Shown: positions 27,254 through 35,957 of the stretch, in pieces
How positions within the stretch are numbered: the first letter of the stretch is position 1
How the letters are laid out: every line of letters begins with the position of its first letter
Assembly: GCA_910576785.1 (NCBI GenBank)
Contig: CAJTJG010000007.1
Span: 1-64,000 of the forward strand
Source of the DNA: an uncultured Duncaniella sp.
Lineage (GTDB): Bacteria > Bacteroidota > Bacteroidia > Bacteroidales > Muribaculaceae
Direction: 5' to 3'
DNA: 64,000 bases
Program-made: the position numbers and the translations under genes
Notes under the pieces: generated by a model
What the model was told of the DNA's origin: nothing
The model's input: only the letters and a program-made list of their open reading frames with translations
The model's database searches: none

Positions 27254-27925
27254 ATGAAACATCTCGTTATATTTGATCTTGACGGCACACTGCTCAATAC
27301 CATCGCCGACCTCGGCAATGCCACCAATCATGCGTTGCGCGAATGCGGATTCCCCACCCATTCGGCGGCAGCCTATCCCATGTTTGTCGGCAACGGGGTG
27401 AGCCGTCTCATAGAGCGTGCCCTGCCGGAGGATGTGCGCACCCCCGAGGTGATAGCCTCCACGCTCGAAAAATTCAAGGCCTACTATGACGAGCATCTGT
27501 GTGACGAGACAAGCCCTTATCCGGGTATCCGTGACATGCTCATGCGTCTTCAGGACAAAGGTGTGGGCATGGCTGTGGCCTCCAACAAATATCACGAGGC
27601 CGTTACACGGCTCATAGCGCATTTCTTCCCCGAGATAGAATGGAAAGCCGTGGAGGGCCACAAGGAGGGTGTGCCCGTCAAGCCTGATCCGTCCATCGTG
27701 TTTGAGATCCTCTCCATCGCGCCTGCACGCAAGTCGAAAGTGCTGTATGTGGGCGACTCGGCTGTGGACATGGAGACCGCCCGCAGGGCATGCGTGGACT
27801 CCTGCGGCGTCACCTGGGGATTCAGGCCGCAGAAGGAGCTGCGCGACGCGCATGCCGACAACATCGTCACCGATCCGGCCCAGATACTCACCATTGTGGA
27901 GCGTCCGGGGCTTGAGCTGGACTGA
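27254..27925 (+). CDS. HAD-family phosphoglycolate phosphatase-like hydrolase
   Basis: A 223-residue HAD hydrolase from ATG 27254. Motif I is FDLDGTLLNT (nucleophile Asp in DLDGT), motif II is VASNK, and motifs III and IV are KPDPS and YVGDSAVDMETARRA. A helical cap lies between residues 20 and 85. This layout matches Gph/PgmB-type phosphatases; phosphoglycolate is the usual substrate but not proven by sequence. It follows the Omp85-family gene closely and precedes the sensor kinase by 34 bp. Confidence 0.88.
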   Translation: MKHLVIFDLDGTLLNTIADLGNATNHALRECGFPTHSAAAYPMFVGNGVSRLIERALPEDVRTPEVIASTLEKFKAYYDEHLCDETSPYPGIRDMLMRLQDKGVGMAVASNKYHEAVTRLIAHFFPEIEWKAVEGHKEGVPVKPDPSIVFEILSIAPARKSKVLYVGDSAVDMETARRACVDSCGVTWGFRPQKELRDAHADNIVTDPAQILTIVERPGLELD

Positions 27926-27959
27926 CCGGCTTGATACAAACCCATCATAGATATCCATT

Positions 27960-30059
27960 ATGACCTTACATAGATTCGCATTTCTGCTTTTACTTCCGAT
28001 AGCTGCATTTTTTCATACGGCGCCACTCTCTGCCGCTCCCTCGGTAGAGCATGTGTCGGATTCGCTCTACAATGAACTGGCTCATGCCACCTCGCCCCAG
28101 GACTCGGTGGGGATATTGTGCAATCTCTACGACCTGTTGCAGCGCAGGCTTCCGGCCGGACTTGCCGACATGGTGGTAGAGACCGCCCGCCGGGCCAACG
28201 ATCCGCGCACGGCACTGGAGATAATAAGGTATCAGGCCAATCTGAATATCAGGAATGACTCCGCGCTCGTGGCTCTCGGTGAGCTCGCACGCACCTTCCC
28301 GTCGGGCGATGAGCGAAAGGAGACAACTGCGTTCATATCCATGGTCAGAAACATGCACATGGCACGCTATGCCGACGAGGAGACCCGCAAGGACCGTCTC
28401 GACGAGCTGCTCGAGAATGTGACACTCGATCCGCCTCATGATCTCTACGAGCATATAGTGCAGCTGCACGGAGTGTGTATGATGCTCTCGCACGACACAT
28501 CCGGCGAGTTGCTTGACAGCTATATGGACTCGCTCGGCATACTTGTCAGGAAGCTGCCGATATCGGCCAACGCCATCCGCAACACATATTACGTGCATGC
28601 CGCCACGATCTACTCGGCCAACAATCCCCGCAAATCAATCAATGCCGACCGTGAGGTGCTCGGCGAGATAAAGCGTCTGCGGGAGTTCTACCGGGCCAAA
28701 GGGCGTGTATACCGTAGCTACGATGCGAATCTGTATATCATATATTCCAGATTGCTCTCCAATTTCAGTATCCTTGACGAACTCTCCGTAAGGGGATATT
28801 ATGACAAGGCCATGAGATATGCCCGCACGGACTCGGCCGCAGCCAGGACCTACGGGGCTTTCCCCTCGCCCGACATCTATCTGGCCATGTACAGGAAGGA
28901 TTATGCCAAGGCTCTCCCGCTTATAAAGGGTTGCATTGACTCCAAAGTGGCTGCGCCAAGGCGTATGCAGCTGCTGAAGTACATGATAGAGTGTGCCGAA
29001 GGGCTCGGCGACAAGGAGACGCTTGCCGAGGCCTCACGGCAATATATAGGCCTTCTTGAGGAGAAGATGAGAAACAGTACCCACAGCGCTTTCCGCGAAT
29101 TGCAGACAGCATGCGCCATATATGAGATGCGCAATTACTATGGCGAACTGCAGATGGCCCAGAAGGAATCGCAGGCATCGCTCCAAAAACATATCATCAT
29201 TGTCTCCTCGGTGGTGCTTGTCATATTGGTGGTGCTTGTGGTGGTGCTGTTCAGGCTCTACAGGCGCAATAAGCGTATGGCAGTTGATCTCATCAGTACC
29301 AACGAGCGCCTTATGAGCGAGAGTGAGAATCTGAAGCGCTCGCGGGCGGAGTCCATCCGTGCACGCGACCTCGCGCAGAAGGCCAATAATCTGAAGAGCG
29401 ACTTTATCAAGAATATGAGCTATGAGGTGAAGACCCCTCTGCAGGCCATAAATGAATATGCGCACCTGATAGCTGACTGTGCTTCGGGCGAGGGCAAGAA
29501 GCACCTCGAGCAGTATGCCAATCTGCTCGATCTCAACAGTGAGTTGCTCAGCACCATAGTCAACGATGTGCTCAAACTATCCGAGATAGAGAGCTCGCCT
29601 ATGAGCATACAGGCCCAGGTGGTCAATGCCCGCGCTCTCTGCGAGGCCACGCTGAAGAGTGTGGCCAGACGTGTGCATCCGGGTGTGACGCTGAAGATGG
29701 ACGACAGCCGGGGCAGGGTGGATCTGTTCACCGATCCGCTGCGTGTGCAGCAGATACTCAACAATCTGCTTACGAACGCCGCCAAATTCACATCGAGCGG
29801 AAGCATCGAGCTCAGTTATGCGCTTGTCGAGGATGAGACCAAGGTGCAGTTCTCCGTGACGGATACAGGCATAGGTATCAATCCTGATAACCGCGAGAAG
29901 ATTTTCGAGCGGTTCGTCAAGCTTGACCGCGACACACAGGGCGCCGGCCTCGGCCTGACTATATCACGCCTCATAGCCGGACAGCTCGGCGGAACACTCA
30001 CGCTTGACACCGCTTATACCGGCGGTGCCCGATTTGTATTGGTGATACCAAAGAGTTAG
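27960..30059 (+). CDS. TPR sensor histidine kinase-like protein lacking the phospho-acceptor His
   Basis: A 699-residue membrane protein: signal peptide (residues 1-25), periplasmic helical repeats resembling TPRs (30-400), one membrane segment (HIIIVSSVVLVILVVLVVVL, about 410-430), a coiled coil and a cytoplasmic kinase. The dimerisation box reads FIKNMSYEVKTPLQAI, with Tyr488 where the phosphorylated His belongs. The ATPase domain is otherwise complete: N box QILNNLLTNAAKF, G1 DTGIGINPDNREKIF, G2 GAGLGLTISR. No response regulator gene is adjacent. It may be a pseudokinase, act through a partner, or have lost signalling. Confidence 0.85.
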   Translation: MTLHRFAFLLLLPIAAFFHTAPLSAAPSVEHVSDSLYNELAHATSPQDSVGILCNLYDLLQRRLPAGLADMVVETARRANDPRTALEIIRYQANLNIRNDSALVALGELARTFPSGDERKETTAFISMVRNMHMARYADEETRKDRLDELLENVTLDPPHDLYEHIVQLHGVCMMLSHDTSGELLDSYMDSLGILVRKLPISANAIRNTYYVHAATIYSANNPRKSINADREVLGEIKRLREFYRAKGRVYRSYDANLYIIYSRLLSNFSILDELSVRGYYDKAMRYARTDSAAARTYGAFPSPDIYLAMYRKDYAKALPLIKGCIDSKVAAPRRMQLLKYMIECAEGLGDKETLAEASRQYIGLLEEKMRNSTHSAFRELQTACAIYEMRNYYGELQMAQKESQASLQKHIIIVSSVVLVILVVLVVVLFRLYRRNKRMAVDLISTNERLMSESENLKRSRAESIRARDLAQKANNLKSDFIKNMSYEVKTPLQAINEYAHLIADCASGEGKKHLEQYANLLDLNSELLSTIVNDVLKLSEIESSPMSIQAQVVNARALCEATLKSVARRVHPGVTLKMDDSRGRVDLFTDPLRVQQILNNLLTNAAKFTSSGSIELSYALVEDETKVQFSVTDTGIGINPDNREKIFERFVKLDRDTQGAGLGLTISRLIAGQLGGTLTLDTAYTGGARFVLVIPKS

Positions 30060-30113
30060 AGATTGTGTAACAAGAATTAATCTTCCGGATTTCGTAGGAA
30101 GATAAAAAAATAG

Positions 30114-30121
30114 TAATTTTG
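30114..30121 (+). promoter_or_regulatory. -7 element for the DHH phosphoesterase gene
   Basis: TAATTTTG, a TAnnTTTG match 19 bp before the start at 30141. Confidence 0.55.
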
Positions 30122-30140
30122 CAGTTCATTAAAGCTATAT

Positions 30141-31190
30141 ATGAACAATAATTCCCGGCCCAGCCGGTTTAATACTGTCATTGACAATGATTGTGTGGAG
30201 AGGGTGAAGCAGCTCGTCCTCGCCTCGCCGCGTATAGTCATAACGTGTCATGTCAGTCCTGACGGCGACGCACTCGGATCATCCACGGCCCTGTGCAGTG
30301 TGCTGCGTGCCATGGGCAAGGATGCCACAGTCGTCACTGCCGACTGTCCGCCGAAAGCCCTGTTGTTCCTGCCGGGTGTGCGCGATATTGTTGCGGCCAC
30401 CCGACAGCCGGATGCAGCCACATCGCTCATAGCCAAGGCCGATCTGATATTCTGCCTTGACTTCAATATGCTCGCGAGAGTAGACCGTCTTGCCGATGCG
30501 ATACGCTCGTCACAGGCACGTCGGGTGGTGATAGACCATCATCTCGATCCTGACATTGAAGCCGATGTGCTGATATCACATCCGGAAGTATCATCGACAT
30601 CCGCACTTCTGTACATATTCATGTGGCAGGCCTACTGGTGCAGGTATCTCACACGTTCGTCCGCCGCATGCATATACACCGGCATGATGACCGATACGGG
30701 TAACTTCTCCTACAATTCCAACGATCCGGATCTCTATCTCATAATCCACGATCTGCTGCGCAAGGGTATAGACAAAGATCAGCTTTACAAGCTGGTGATG
30801 AACACCTCCTCCGAGTCGAGCGTGCGTATCATGGGCTACGGCCAGTACAAGATGCAGCTGATGTCGGACCACAGACTTGCCCTCATCATGCTCAACCGTG
30901 ACGAACTCAAGGAATTCGACTATTCCAAAGGTGACACTGAAGGTCTTGTCAATACTCCGCTCGCTATTCCGGAGGTGACATGGTCAGTGTTCATGAGGGA
31001 GGATGGACCCGATATGGTCAAGGTGTCCATGCGCAGCAAAGGCGATTTTCCGGTCAACCGTGTCTGCGAGGAGTGTTTTGGCGGCGGCGGACATATCAAC
31101 GCTGCCGGCGGCGAGTATCACGGTCCTCTGACCCGGGCGCTGGATCATCTATTGAAAAATTTACCAAACTACGATAATTTCCTGAAATGA
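30141..31190 (+). CDS. DHH-family phosphoesterase (NrnA-like oligoribonuclease/pAp phosphatase)
   Basis: A 349-residue cytoplasmic enzyme with the DHH metal motifs HVSPDGDALGSS (I), DLIFCLDFN (II) and VVIDHHLDPD (III). MMTDTGNFSYNS follows, and the C-terminal DHHA1 domain has GGGGHINAAGG. This matches NrnA-type enzymes that degrade short RNA or DNA oligonucleotides and pAp with manganese. The stop overlaps the start of the DUF4827 gene (ATGA), so the two are translated from one message. Confidence 0.92.
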   Translation: MNNNSRPSRFNTVIDNDCVERVKQLVLASPRIVITCHVSPDGDALGSSTALCSVLRAMGKDATVVTADCPPKALLFLPGVRDIVAATRQPDAATSLIAKADLIFCLDFNMLARVDRLADAIRSSQARRVVIDHHLDPDIEADVLISHPEVSSTSALLYIFMWQAYWCRYLTRSSAACIYTGMMTDTGNFSYNSNDPDLYLIIHDLLRKGIDKDQLYKLVMNTSSESSVRIMGYGQYKMQLMSDHRLALIMLNRDELKEFDYSKGDTEGLVNTPLAIPEVTWSVFMREDGPDMVKVSMRSKGDFPVNRVCEECFGGGGHINAAGGEYHGPLTRALDHLLKNLPNYDNFLK

Positions 31191-31753
31191 AATCCCTATT
31201 TGTCCCATTCTTGTCGATGATGGCTCTGTTGGCCATGGTGTCGTGCAGCGACTCCAAGAGCTATGCCGAACTCCTCACCGAAGAGAACCATACAGTCAAC
31301 AATTTCCTTTCCCAGCACAGGGTGGTGGACCATATTCCGGCCGACTCCGTGTTTGAAGTCGGACCTGATGCACCCTACTATTGCATAGACGATGAGGGCG
31401 ATGTGTACATGCAGGTGCTCGACAAGGGGAATGATGAGCGTGCCGAGACCGATGATAAGGTGTATTTCCGCTACATGCGCTACATGCTCAACTACTATGT
31501 GGTGGGATCCGACAGCAACGTCGGCGCCGGAAATGCCGACAATATGACCGCGGCATCGACATACTTCCTGTTCAACAATCTCTATGTGGAGACCTCCACC
31601 CAGTACGGTACCGGCATCCAGCTCCCCATGCGCTTCCTCGGCTATGACTCCAAGGTTAACCTCGTGATCAAATCGCAGGCAGGCCCGACAGCCGACATGA
31701 GCTACGTGGTGCCCTATCTCTATGAGATATCGTATTACAAGCCTGTCATCTGA
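31187..31753 (+). CDS. DUF4827 lipoprotein
   Basis: A 188-residue protein with a lipoprotein signal peptide (FLSMMALLAMVSC, Cys20). The mature part begins SYAELLTEENHTVNNFL and has VYMQVLDKGNDERAETDDKVYFRY, similar in pattern to FKBP-related, gliding-associated lipoproteins of Bacteroidota and to the DUF4827 family as I recall it. Function unknown. Coupled by a 4-bp overlap to the NrnA-like gene; phosphoglucosamine mutase follows 49 bp later. Confidence 0.75.
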   Translation: MKSLFVPFLSMMALLAMVSCSDSKSYAELLTEENHTVNNFLSQHRVVDHIPADSVFEVGPDAPYYCIDDEGDVYMQVLDKGNDERAETDDKVYFRYMRYMLNYYVVGSDSNVGAGNADNMTAASTYFLFNNLYVETSTQYGTGIQLPMRFLGYDSKVNLVIKSQAGPTADMSYVVPYLYEISYYKPVI

Positions 31754-31802
31754 CAGTAACATCAAAACATACACACAACCTCTTATACAGATTTCTTTAT
31801 AA

Positions 31803-33191
31803 ATGTCACTGATCAAATCTATTTCCGGCATACGTGGCACCATAGGCGGTGTGCCCGGCGAAGGTCTCTCTCCCATAGATATAGTCAAGTTTACCGCGGC
31901 TTATGCCACGCTGATATCGCGCAGTGTCCCTGAAGGAGCACCGCGCCTTGTCGTGGTAGGACGCGATGCCCGTCTGAGCGGACCGATGGTGGAAAGCCTC
32001 GTCACCGGTACGCTCGTGGCCATGGGATTTGATGTGGTCAACATCGGTCTGGCCTCAACGCCTACCACAGAGATAGCCGTGACCGGCGAGAATGCCGCCG
32101 GCGGCATCATTCTCACAGCGTCGCATAATCCCGCTCAGTGGAATGCACTCAAACTCCTCAATTCCAAAGGTGAATTTCTCAACGACGCCGAAGGCAAGGA
32201 AGTGCTCCGCATAGCAGAGTCGGACGAGATAGAGTTTGCCACAGTGGATCAGCTCGGACATGTGTATGTCAATGAAACCTACAACCGCCGCCACATAGAG
32301 AGCGTGCTTGCTCTTGATCTTGTGGATACGAAGGCCATCGCCGAGGCCAATTTCACCGTGGCTGTCGATGCCGTCAACTCGGTGGGCGGTGTGGTGATAC
32401 CGCAGCTTCTCCGAGCTCTCGGTGTGAAAAACATCGTGGAGCTCAATTGCGAGCCTACAGGACGTTTTGCCCATACACCGGAGCCTATCCCCGCCAATCT
32501 CACCCAGATATCCGAACTCATGGCCGATGGAAAGGCCGATGTAGGCTTCGTGGTCGATCCGGATGTTGACCGTTTGGCCATCGTGATGGAGAATGGTGAG
32601 ATGTTTGTCGAGGAATATACCCTCGTCTCCATTGCTGACTATGTGCTTTCGCACACCCCGGGCTCCACAGTGTCCAACCTCAGCTCCTCGCGCGCGCTGC
32701 GCGATGTCACCGAGGCTCATGGCTGCACCTACAGCGCCGCCGCGGTGGGAGAGGTGAATGTCACCACCAAAATGAAAGAGACCGGAGCTGTGATAGGCGG
32801 TGAGGGCAACGGCGGAGTCATCTATCCCGCCTCCCACTATGGCCGCGACGCTCTGGTGGGTGTGGCGCTTTTCCTCACACTCCTTGCCAAGAGCGGCAAG
32901 AAAGTGAGCGAGCTCCGCAAGACATATCCGGCCTATGAGATAGCTAAAAACAAGATAGAGCTTACCCCCGAGATAGATGTTGACGCAATACTCGAGGCCG
33001 TGAAGCAGAAATACTCCGGCGAGAGGATCACAGACATCGACGGCGTGAAGATCGACTTCGCCGACTCATGGGTACACCTCCGCAAATCAAACACCGAGCC
33101 TATCATACGCATCTACAGCGAAGCCCATACCATGGCTGAGGCCGATGCGCTTGCCGAGAGCATAAAGGCAGTGATAGCCGGAATGATCTGA
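31803..33191 (+). CDS. glmM: phosphoglucosamine mutase
   Basis: A 462-residue alpha-D-phosphohexomutase. The catalytic serine loop is TASHNPAQWNALK, the metal loop DPDVDRLAIV, the sugar loop GEGNGGVI and the phosphate-binding loop RKSNTEPIIRIYSEA. The family interconverts glucosamine-6-phosphate and glucosamine-1-phosphate for peptidoglycan and LPS. GlmM and phosphomannomutase share this layout; the sugar loop and overall similarity to Bacteroides GlmM-annotated proteins favour GlmM. A strong terminator follows. Confidence 0.85.
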   Translation: MSLIKSISGIRGTIGGVPGEGLSPIDIVKFTAAYATLISRSVPEGAPRLVVVGRDARLSGPMVESLVTGTLVAMGFDVVNIGLASTPTTEIAVTGENAAGGIILTASHNPAQWNALKLLNSKGEFLNDAEGKEVLRIAESDEIEFATVDQLGHVYVNETYNRRHIESVLALDLVDTKAIAEANFTVAVDAVNSVGGVVIPQLLRALGVKNIVELNCEPTGRFAHTPEPIPANLTQISELMADGKADVGFVVDPDVDRLAIVMENGEMFVEEYTLVSIADYVLSHTPGSTVSNLSSSRALRDVTEAHGCTYSAAAVGEVNVTTKMKETGAVIGGEGNGGVIYPASHYGRDALVGVALFLTLLAKSGKKVSELRKTYPAYEIAKNKIELTPEIDVDAILEAVKQKYSGERITDIDGVKIDFADSWVHLRKSNTEPIIRIYSEAHTMAEADALAESIKAVIAGMI

Positions 33192-33213
33192 ACCACGTAA
33201 ATATCCGCACACA

Positions 33214-33263
33214 GAACCGCATCCCGAAAGTTATATGTCCGACTTTCGGGATGCGGTTCATTT
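33214..33263 (+). terminator. terminator after glmM
   Basis: A perfect 18-bp stem, GAACCGCATCCCGAAAGT (33214-33231) with its complement at 33242-33259, a 10-base loop and then ATTTT. Confidence 0.9.
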
Positions 33264-33296
33264 TGCCCACACGTAGATCATTTATTGATGCGAAAA

Positions 33297-33328
33297 TTGC
33301 ACAGGAATAAAAAAATTAACTATTTTTG
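33297..33328 (+). promoter_or_regulatory. promoter of the small barrel gene
   Basis: TTG (33297-33299), 21 bp, TATTTTTG (33321-33328), upstream of the start at 33388. Confidence 0.65.
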
Positions 33329-33387
33329 CAATACGTTTTAACAATCGGGGCTCCTCGTGTGTTTATAGAGAAAACCGCTCACAGACA

Positions 33388-33915
33388 ATGTCCATGGCAA
33401 AAAGAATCATACTATTACTGCTTATCGTGGTGTCGGTAGTCATCCCTGCCTCCGCCCAAATGGAAAAAGGGATGAAGTCGCTCGGCGTTAAGGCCGGATA
33501 TGCCACCATCAACCGTTCAGGAATCGCCGGACTGCAATTCGAATACGCATTCAGCCGTCATTTTGTGCTCGCCCCGGGCATAGACTACGTGTTTCGCAAT
33601 GACAACCTCGATGGCATGCTGTTCAACCTTGACTACCATGGTCCATGGACTATCGACAAGTCAGGACGCCTGAACGTATACCATATACTTGGTATCAACT
33701 ACGGATCATGGAGCACGCATGCCATGAGCAGTGAGACCGCCGATGGCAATGATGACGATGTCACCACCCGGTACAGCCATGTGGGAATTGATTTCGGACT
33801 TGGGTTATCCTACTTTGTCAAGCCAACAATGAAACTTACTTTTGAGGGAAAGTTCAATTGGCTGAAGCATCACAACACCGGACTATTCTACTTAGGTGTG
33901 GCCTACGTCTTCTGA
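33388..33915 (+). CDS. small outer-membrane beta-barrel protein
   Basis: A 175-residue protein with a signal peptide (IILLLLIVVSVVIPASAQ). The mature part is rich in alternating aromatic/polar strands (SLGVKAGYATI, LQFEYAFSRHFVLAPGIDYVF, LKLTFEGKFNW-like near the end) and finishes with FYLGVAYVF, an aromatic-terminated last strand typical of 8-stranded outer-membrane porin-like proteins. The ligand or role is unknown. Met3 (33394) is an alternative start. It stands alone between terminator and tRNA-Ser. Confidence 0.75.
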   Translation: MSMAKRIILLLLIVVSVVIPASAQMEKGMKSLGVKAGYATINRSGIAGLQFEYAFSRHFVLAPGIDYVFRNDNLDGMLFNLDYHGPWTIDKSGRLNVYHILGINYGSWSTHAMSSETADGNDDDVTTRYSHVGIDFGLGLSYFVKPTMKLTFEGKFNWLKHHNTGLFYLGVAYVF

Positions 33916-34015
33916 CCGCCGTCAATCAAGACACTGAGAGATAACACATTTGCAAAAGACGGTAGTATCGCGGACACAAAGATTCTGAAAAGGTCTTAAA
34001 AAACATGTCCGAAAA

Positions 34016-34047
34016 TTTGCATAAAACGAATAAAAGCGCTACCTTTG
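34016..34047 (+). promoter_or_regulatory. promoter of tRNA-Ser
   Basis: TTTG (34016-34019), 20 bp, TACCTTTG (34040-34047), identical in spacing and -7 sequence to the tRNA-Leu promoter. Confidence 0.8.
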
Positions 34048-34086
34048 CAAAGCTTTTAAGAGGAAAGCATAAAAAATAACCTCAAA

Positions 34087-34173
34087 GGAGAGGTGGGTGA
34101 GTGGCTGAAACCACCAGTTTGCTAAACTGACGTAGGAGCAATCCTACCACGAGTTCGAATCTCGTCCTCTCCG
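34087..34173 (+). tRNA. tRNA-Ser (anticodon GCT)
   Basis: The acceptor GGAGAGG pairs with CCTCTCC, discriminator G at 34173. The D arm is GTGAGTGGCTGAAACC. The anticodon loop has GCT at 34121-34123, the long variable arm GTAGGAGCAATCCTAC follows, and the T loop is GTTCGAATC. CCA is not encoded. The closing pair of the anticodon stem looks mismatched (C-A). Confidence 0.93.
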
Positions 34174-34187
34174 CTAAGAACAAGAAT

Positions 34188-34216
34188 AACCCGCTGAATT
34201 TCAGTGGGTTTTCTTT
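34188..34216 (+). terminator. terminator after tRNA-Ser
   Basis: AACCCGCTGA (34188-34197) pairs with TCAGTGGGTT (34201-34210) with one G-T pair, followed by TTCTTTTA. Confidence 0.75.
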
Positions 34217-34308
34217 TATCCCTAAAAGGTGGTACCCCCAATAGGTACCTCATAGCATACTACGGATTTTTCCGAGCGTTATGATAATTAAATGGACCAA
34301 TATGACAC

Positions 34309-34336
34309 AAAAAAAGCCCTGCCAAAGCAGAGCCTT
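34309..34336 (-). terminator. terminator of the RhuM-like gene
   Basis: On the minus strand GGCTCTGC and GCAGGGC form a stem around TTTG, followed by a run of seven T. It lies 30 bp after the stop of the leftward RhuM-like gene. Confidence 0.75.
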
Positions 34337-34366
34337 TATATCTTTTTGAAGCCATTTTTTATGATT

Positions 34367-35278
34367 TCAAAGTGTATCGAGAATTACAGATGGAGCTATT
34401 TCCATTTTTGAGAATGCGAACAGTTTTTTGCCGAGGTCTTTGATTGATGCTCCTATGTGATATAGGGTATCATCAACAATCAGGAATCGGTCATGGATGT
34501 CTGCCACATACTTTATTTCGATGGGAGCATATTGGCGGTTGTGGCGTTGCAGGTCAAGACGGATTTGTCTTGAACGGTCAGCATCTGTATATATGACTGC
34601 TTTAACGCTTTCTCCTCGTTTATCAAACAAGGTGAGAACTGACTCATCAACATAGTTGTCAATCAGCACAATTCTCTTTTTCGCGGACTTTACAAGGTCG
34701 CATACAAATTTGTAAGCATCGAATATCTGACCGTTAAAGAAAATGCCTTCTACTGGAGGAAGAGACGCTTTGACGAAGAAATCAACCTTATCCGAGAGTT
34801 CATCAAGTCGGCGGTCATGTTCGGAAAGCCGATGGTCAAGGCGTGACTCCATGTATAGAAGACGTTGGTTCACGCTGTATCCCCGAAGCAGATACTCTTT
34901 CAACACCTTGTTCGCCCACTGACGGAACTGTGTGCCTCGCAAGGACTTAACCCGATATCCAACGGATATTATTACATCAAGACTATAATATTTAGTCCGA
35001 TAGCGTTTGCCGTCTGCGGCAGTTGTCAAGTATTCCTTGACAACTGAATTGCGCTGTAATTCGCCTTCCTTGAATATGTTATTGATATGAAGGCTGATAT
35101 TTTGCTTAGTTGATTGAAACAAATCAACCATCTGGGCTTGATTAAGCCAAACCGTCTCATTCTCTACCCTAACATCTAATGATAAGGTGGAGTCCGGTTG
35201 ATATAGTATGATTTCATTGCTGTCAGAAGGATATTCTGAAGGAATGGAATCAATAGGTATGTTTTTACTGTCGTTCAT
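34367..35278 (-). CDS. RhuM-like protein with PLD-like C-terminal domain
   Basis: A 303-residue protein from ATG 35278 (frame open to 35311). The N-terminal half matches the RhuM virulence-protein/phage-associated family (ENETVWLNQAQMVDLFQSTKQNISLHINN, SVVKEYLTTAADGKRYRTKYYSLDVIISVGYRV). A coiled stretch with DHRLSEHDRRLDELSDK follows. The C-terminal about 110 residues look like a phospholipase-D-type nuclease half-site: KRIVLIDNYVDE, then HDRFLIVDD and IGASIKDLG, where an HxR replaces the usual HxK. Function unknown; related genes are common on Bacteroidales mobile elements. The A/T-rich composition and position beside tRNA-Ser suggest acquisition. Confidence 0.75.
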   Translation of the reverse strand: MNDSKNIPIDSIPSEYPSDSNEIILYQPDSTLSLDVRVENETVWLNQAQMVDLFQSTKQNISLHINNIFKEGELQRNSVVKEYLTTAADGKRYRTKYYSLDVIISVGYRVKSLRGTQFRQWANKVLKEYLLRGYSVNQRLLYMESRLDHRLSEHDRRLDELSDKVDFFVKASLPPVEGIFFNGQIFDAYKFVCDLVKSAKKRIVLIDNYVDESVLTLFDKRGESVKAVIYTDADRSRQIRLDLQRHNRQYAPIEIKYVADIHDRFLIVDDTLYHIGASIKDLGKKLFAFSKMEIAPSVILDTL

Positions 35279-35298
35279 GTGCGGTATCAATGAGATTG

Positions 35299-35306
35299 CA
35301 AAATTA
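35299..35306 (-). promoter_or_regulatory. -7 element for the RhuM-like gene
   Basis: Minus strand TAATTTTG, 20 bp before the start codon at 35278. Confidence 0.55.
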
Positions 35307-35411
35307 CGCAAAATAATCGGTATTCAGCGTAGATCCCTAATGTCGCCTCTGGCAAAAGAGCCGGTTCGGTATTTTTTAACTCATCACGTATGGTAATGTT
35401 GCACTTCATTA

Positions 35412-35957
35412 TCAGTCTTTGCCCCGTGAAAGACTACGGATGATGAAGATGAGAATGATTATGGCTGTGAGGCCCGCTTTAAGGGTGTGGATGCGGTCGC
35501 GGATGGGGGTTGCCGGTTTTTCCTCGGTTTTCGTTCCGGAGGTCCGCTGATGTGTGGATATGAGTTCTGATGTCACATGGGTATCCGTGGCAATGGTGTC
35601 ATGGATAGAGGCTTCGGCTGTAATGCTTTCGGTTTTTCCGCTGTTTATCACCGCACGGCCTCTTGTGATGCTTTTCAGGCCGCAGGGCGCGGCAGTCTCA
35701 CCGGGGTGGCGGTCAGAACTGTCGGTGCGGAATTCCATGGTGGTGAAGTCGATCACAATGTTGCGGTGTTCATCGGAGTTTACATCGGTGACAGCCGTAG
35801 TTTTTCCCCTGGTTTCAGATTGATGCTGTAGTCGGGTGGCCGAGGTGATCTGACTTTCGCCATGTGCCGTTGTGATGTTTTTACGGTTTGTGGAGCAGCC
35901 GAGCATGGTAAGCGCAAGTACAACCACAACCGAAAGGAGATATGCCTTACGGTTCAT
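35412..35957 (-). CDS. unrecognised lipoprotein with C-terminal membrane segment
   Basis: A 181-residue protein with a lipobox signal (VVVVLALTMLGC, Cys21) and a hydrophobic segment near the end (KAGLTAIIILIFIIRSLSRGKD). Between them is a Thr/Ser/Glu-rich, low-complexity stretch that includes IVIDFTTMEF. Having both a lipid anchor and a C-terminal membrane segment is unusual; it could bridge outer and inner membranes in the manner of a phage unimolecular spanin, but this is inference only. Its start overlaps the stop of the upstream gene by 4 bp, so the two form an operon. Confidence 0.6.
   Translation of the reverse strand: MNRKAYLLSVVVVLALTMLGCSTNRKNITTAHGESQITSATRLQHQSETRGKTTAVTDVNSDEHRNIVIDFTTMEFRTDSSDRHPGETAAPCGLKSITRGRAVINSGKTESITAEASIHDTIATDTHVTSELISTHQRTSGTKTEEKPATPIRDRIHTLKAGLTAIIILIFIIRSLSRGKD

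Noticed and set aside
34228..34250. Two GGTACC sites 7 bp apart after tRNA-Ser as a possible att site
   Set aside because: GGTACC is itself palindromic and the pair has no match to the tRNA 3' end or to any second site in the window.
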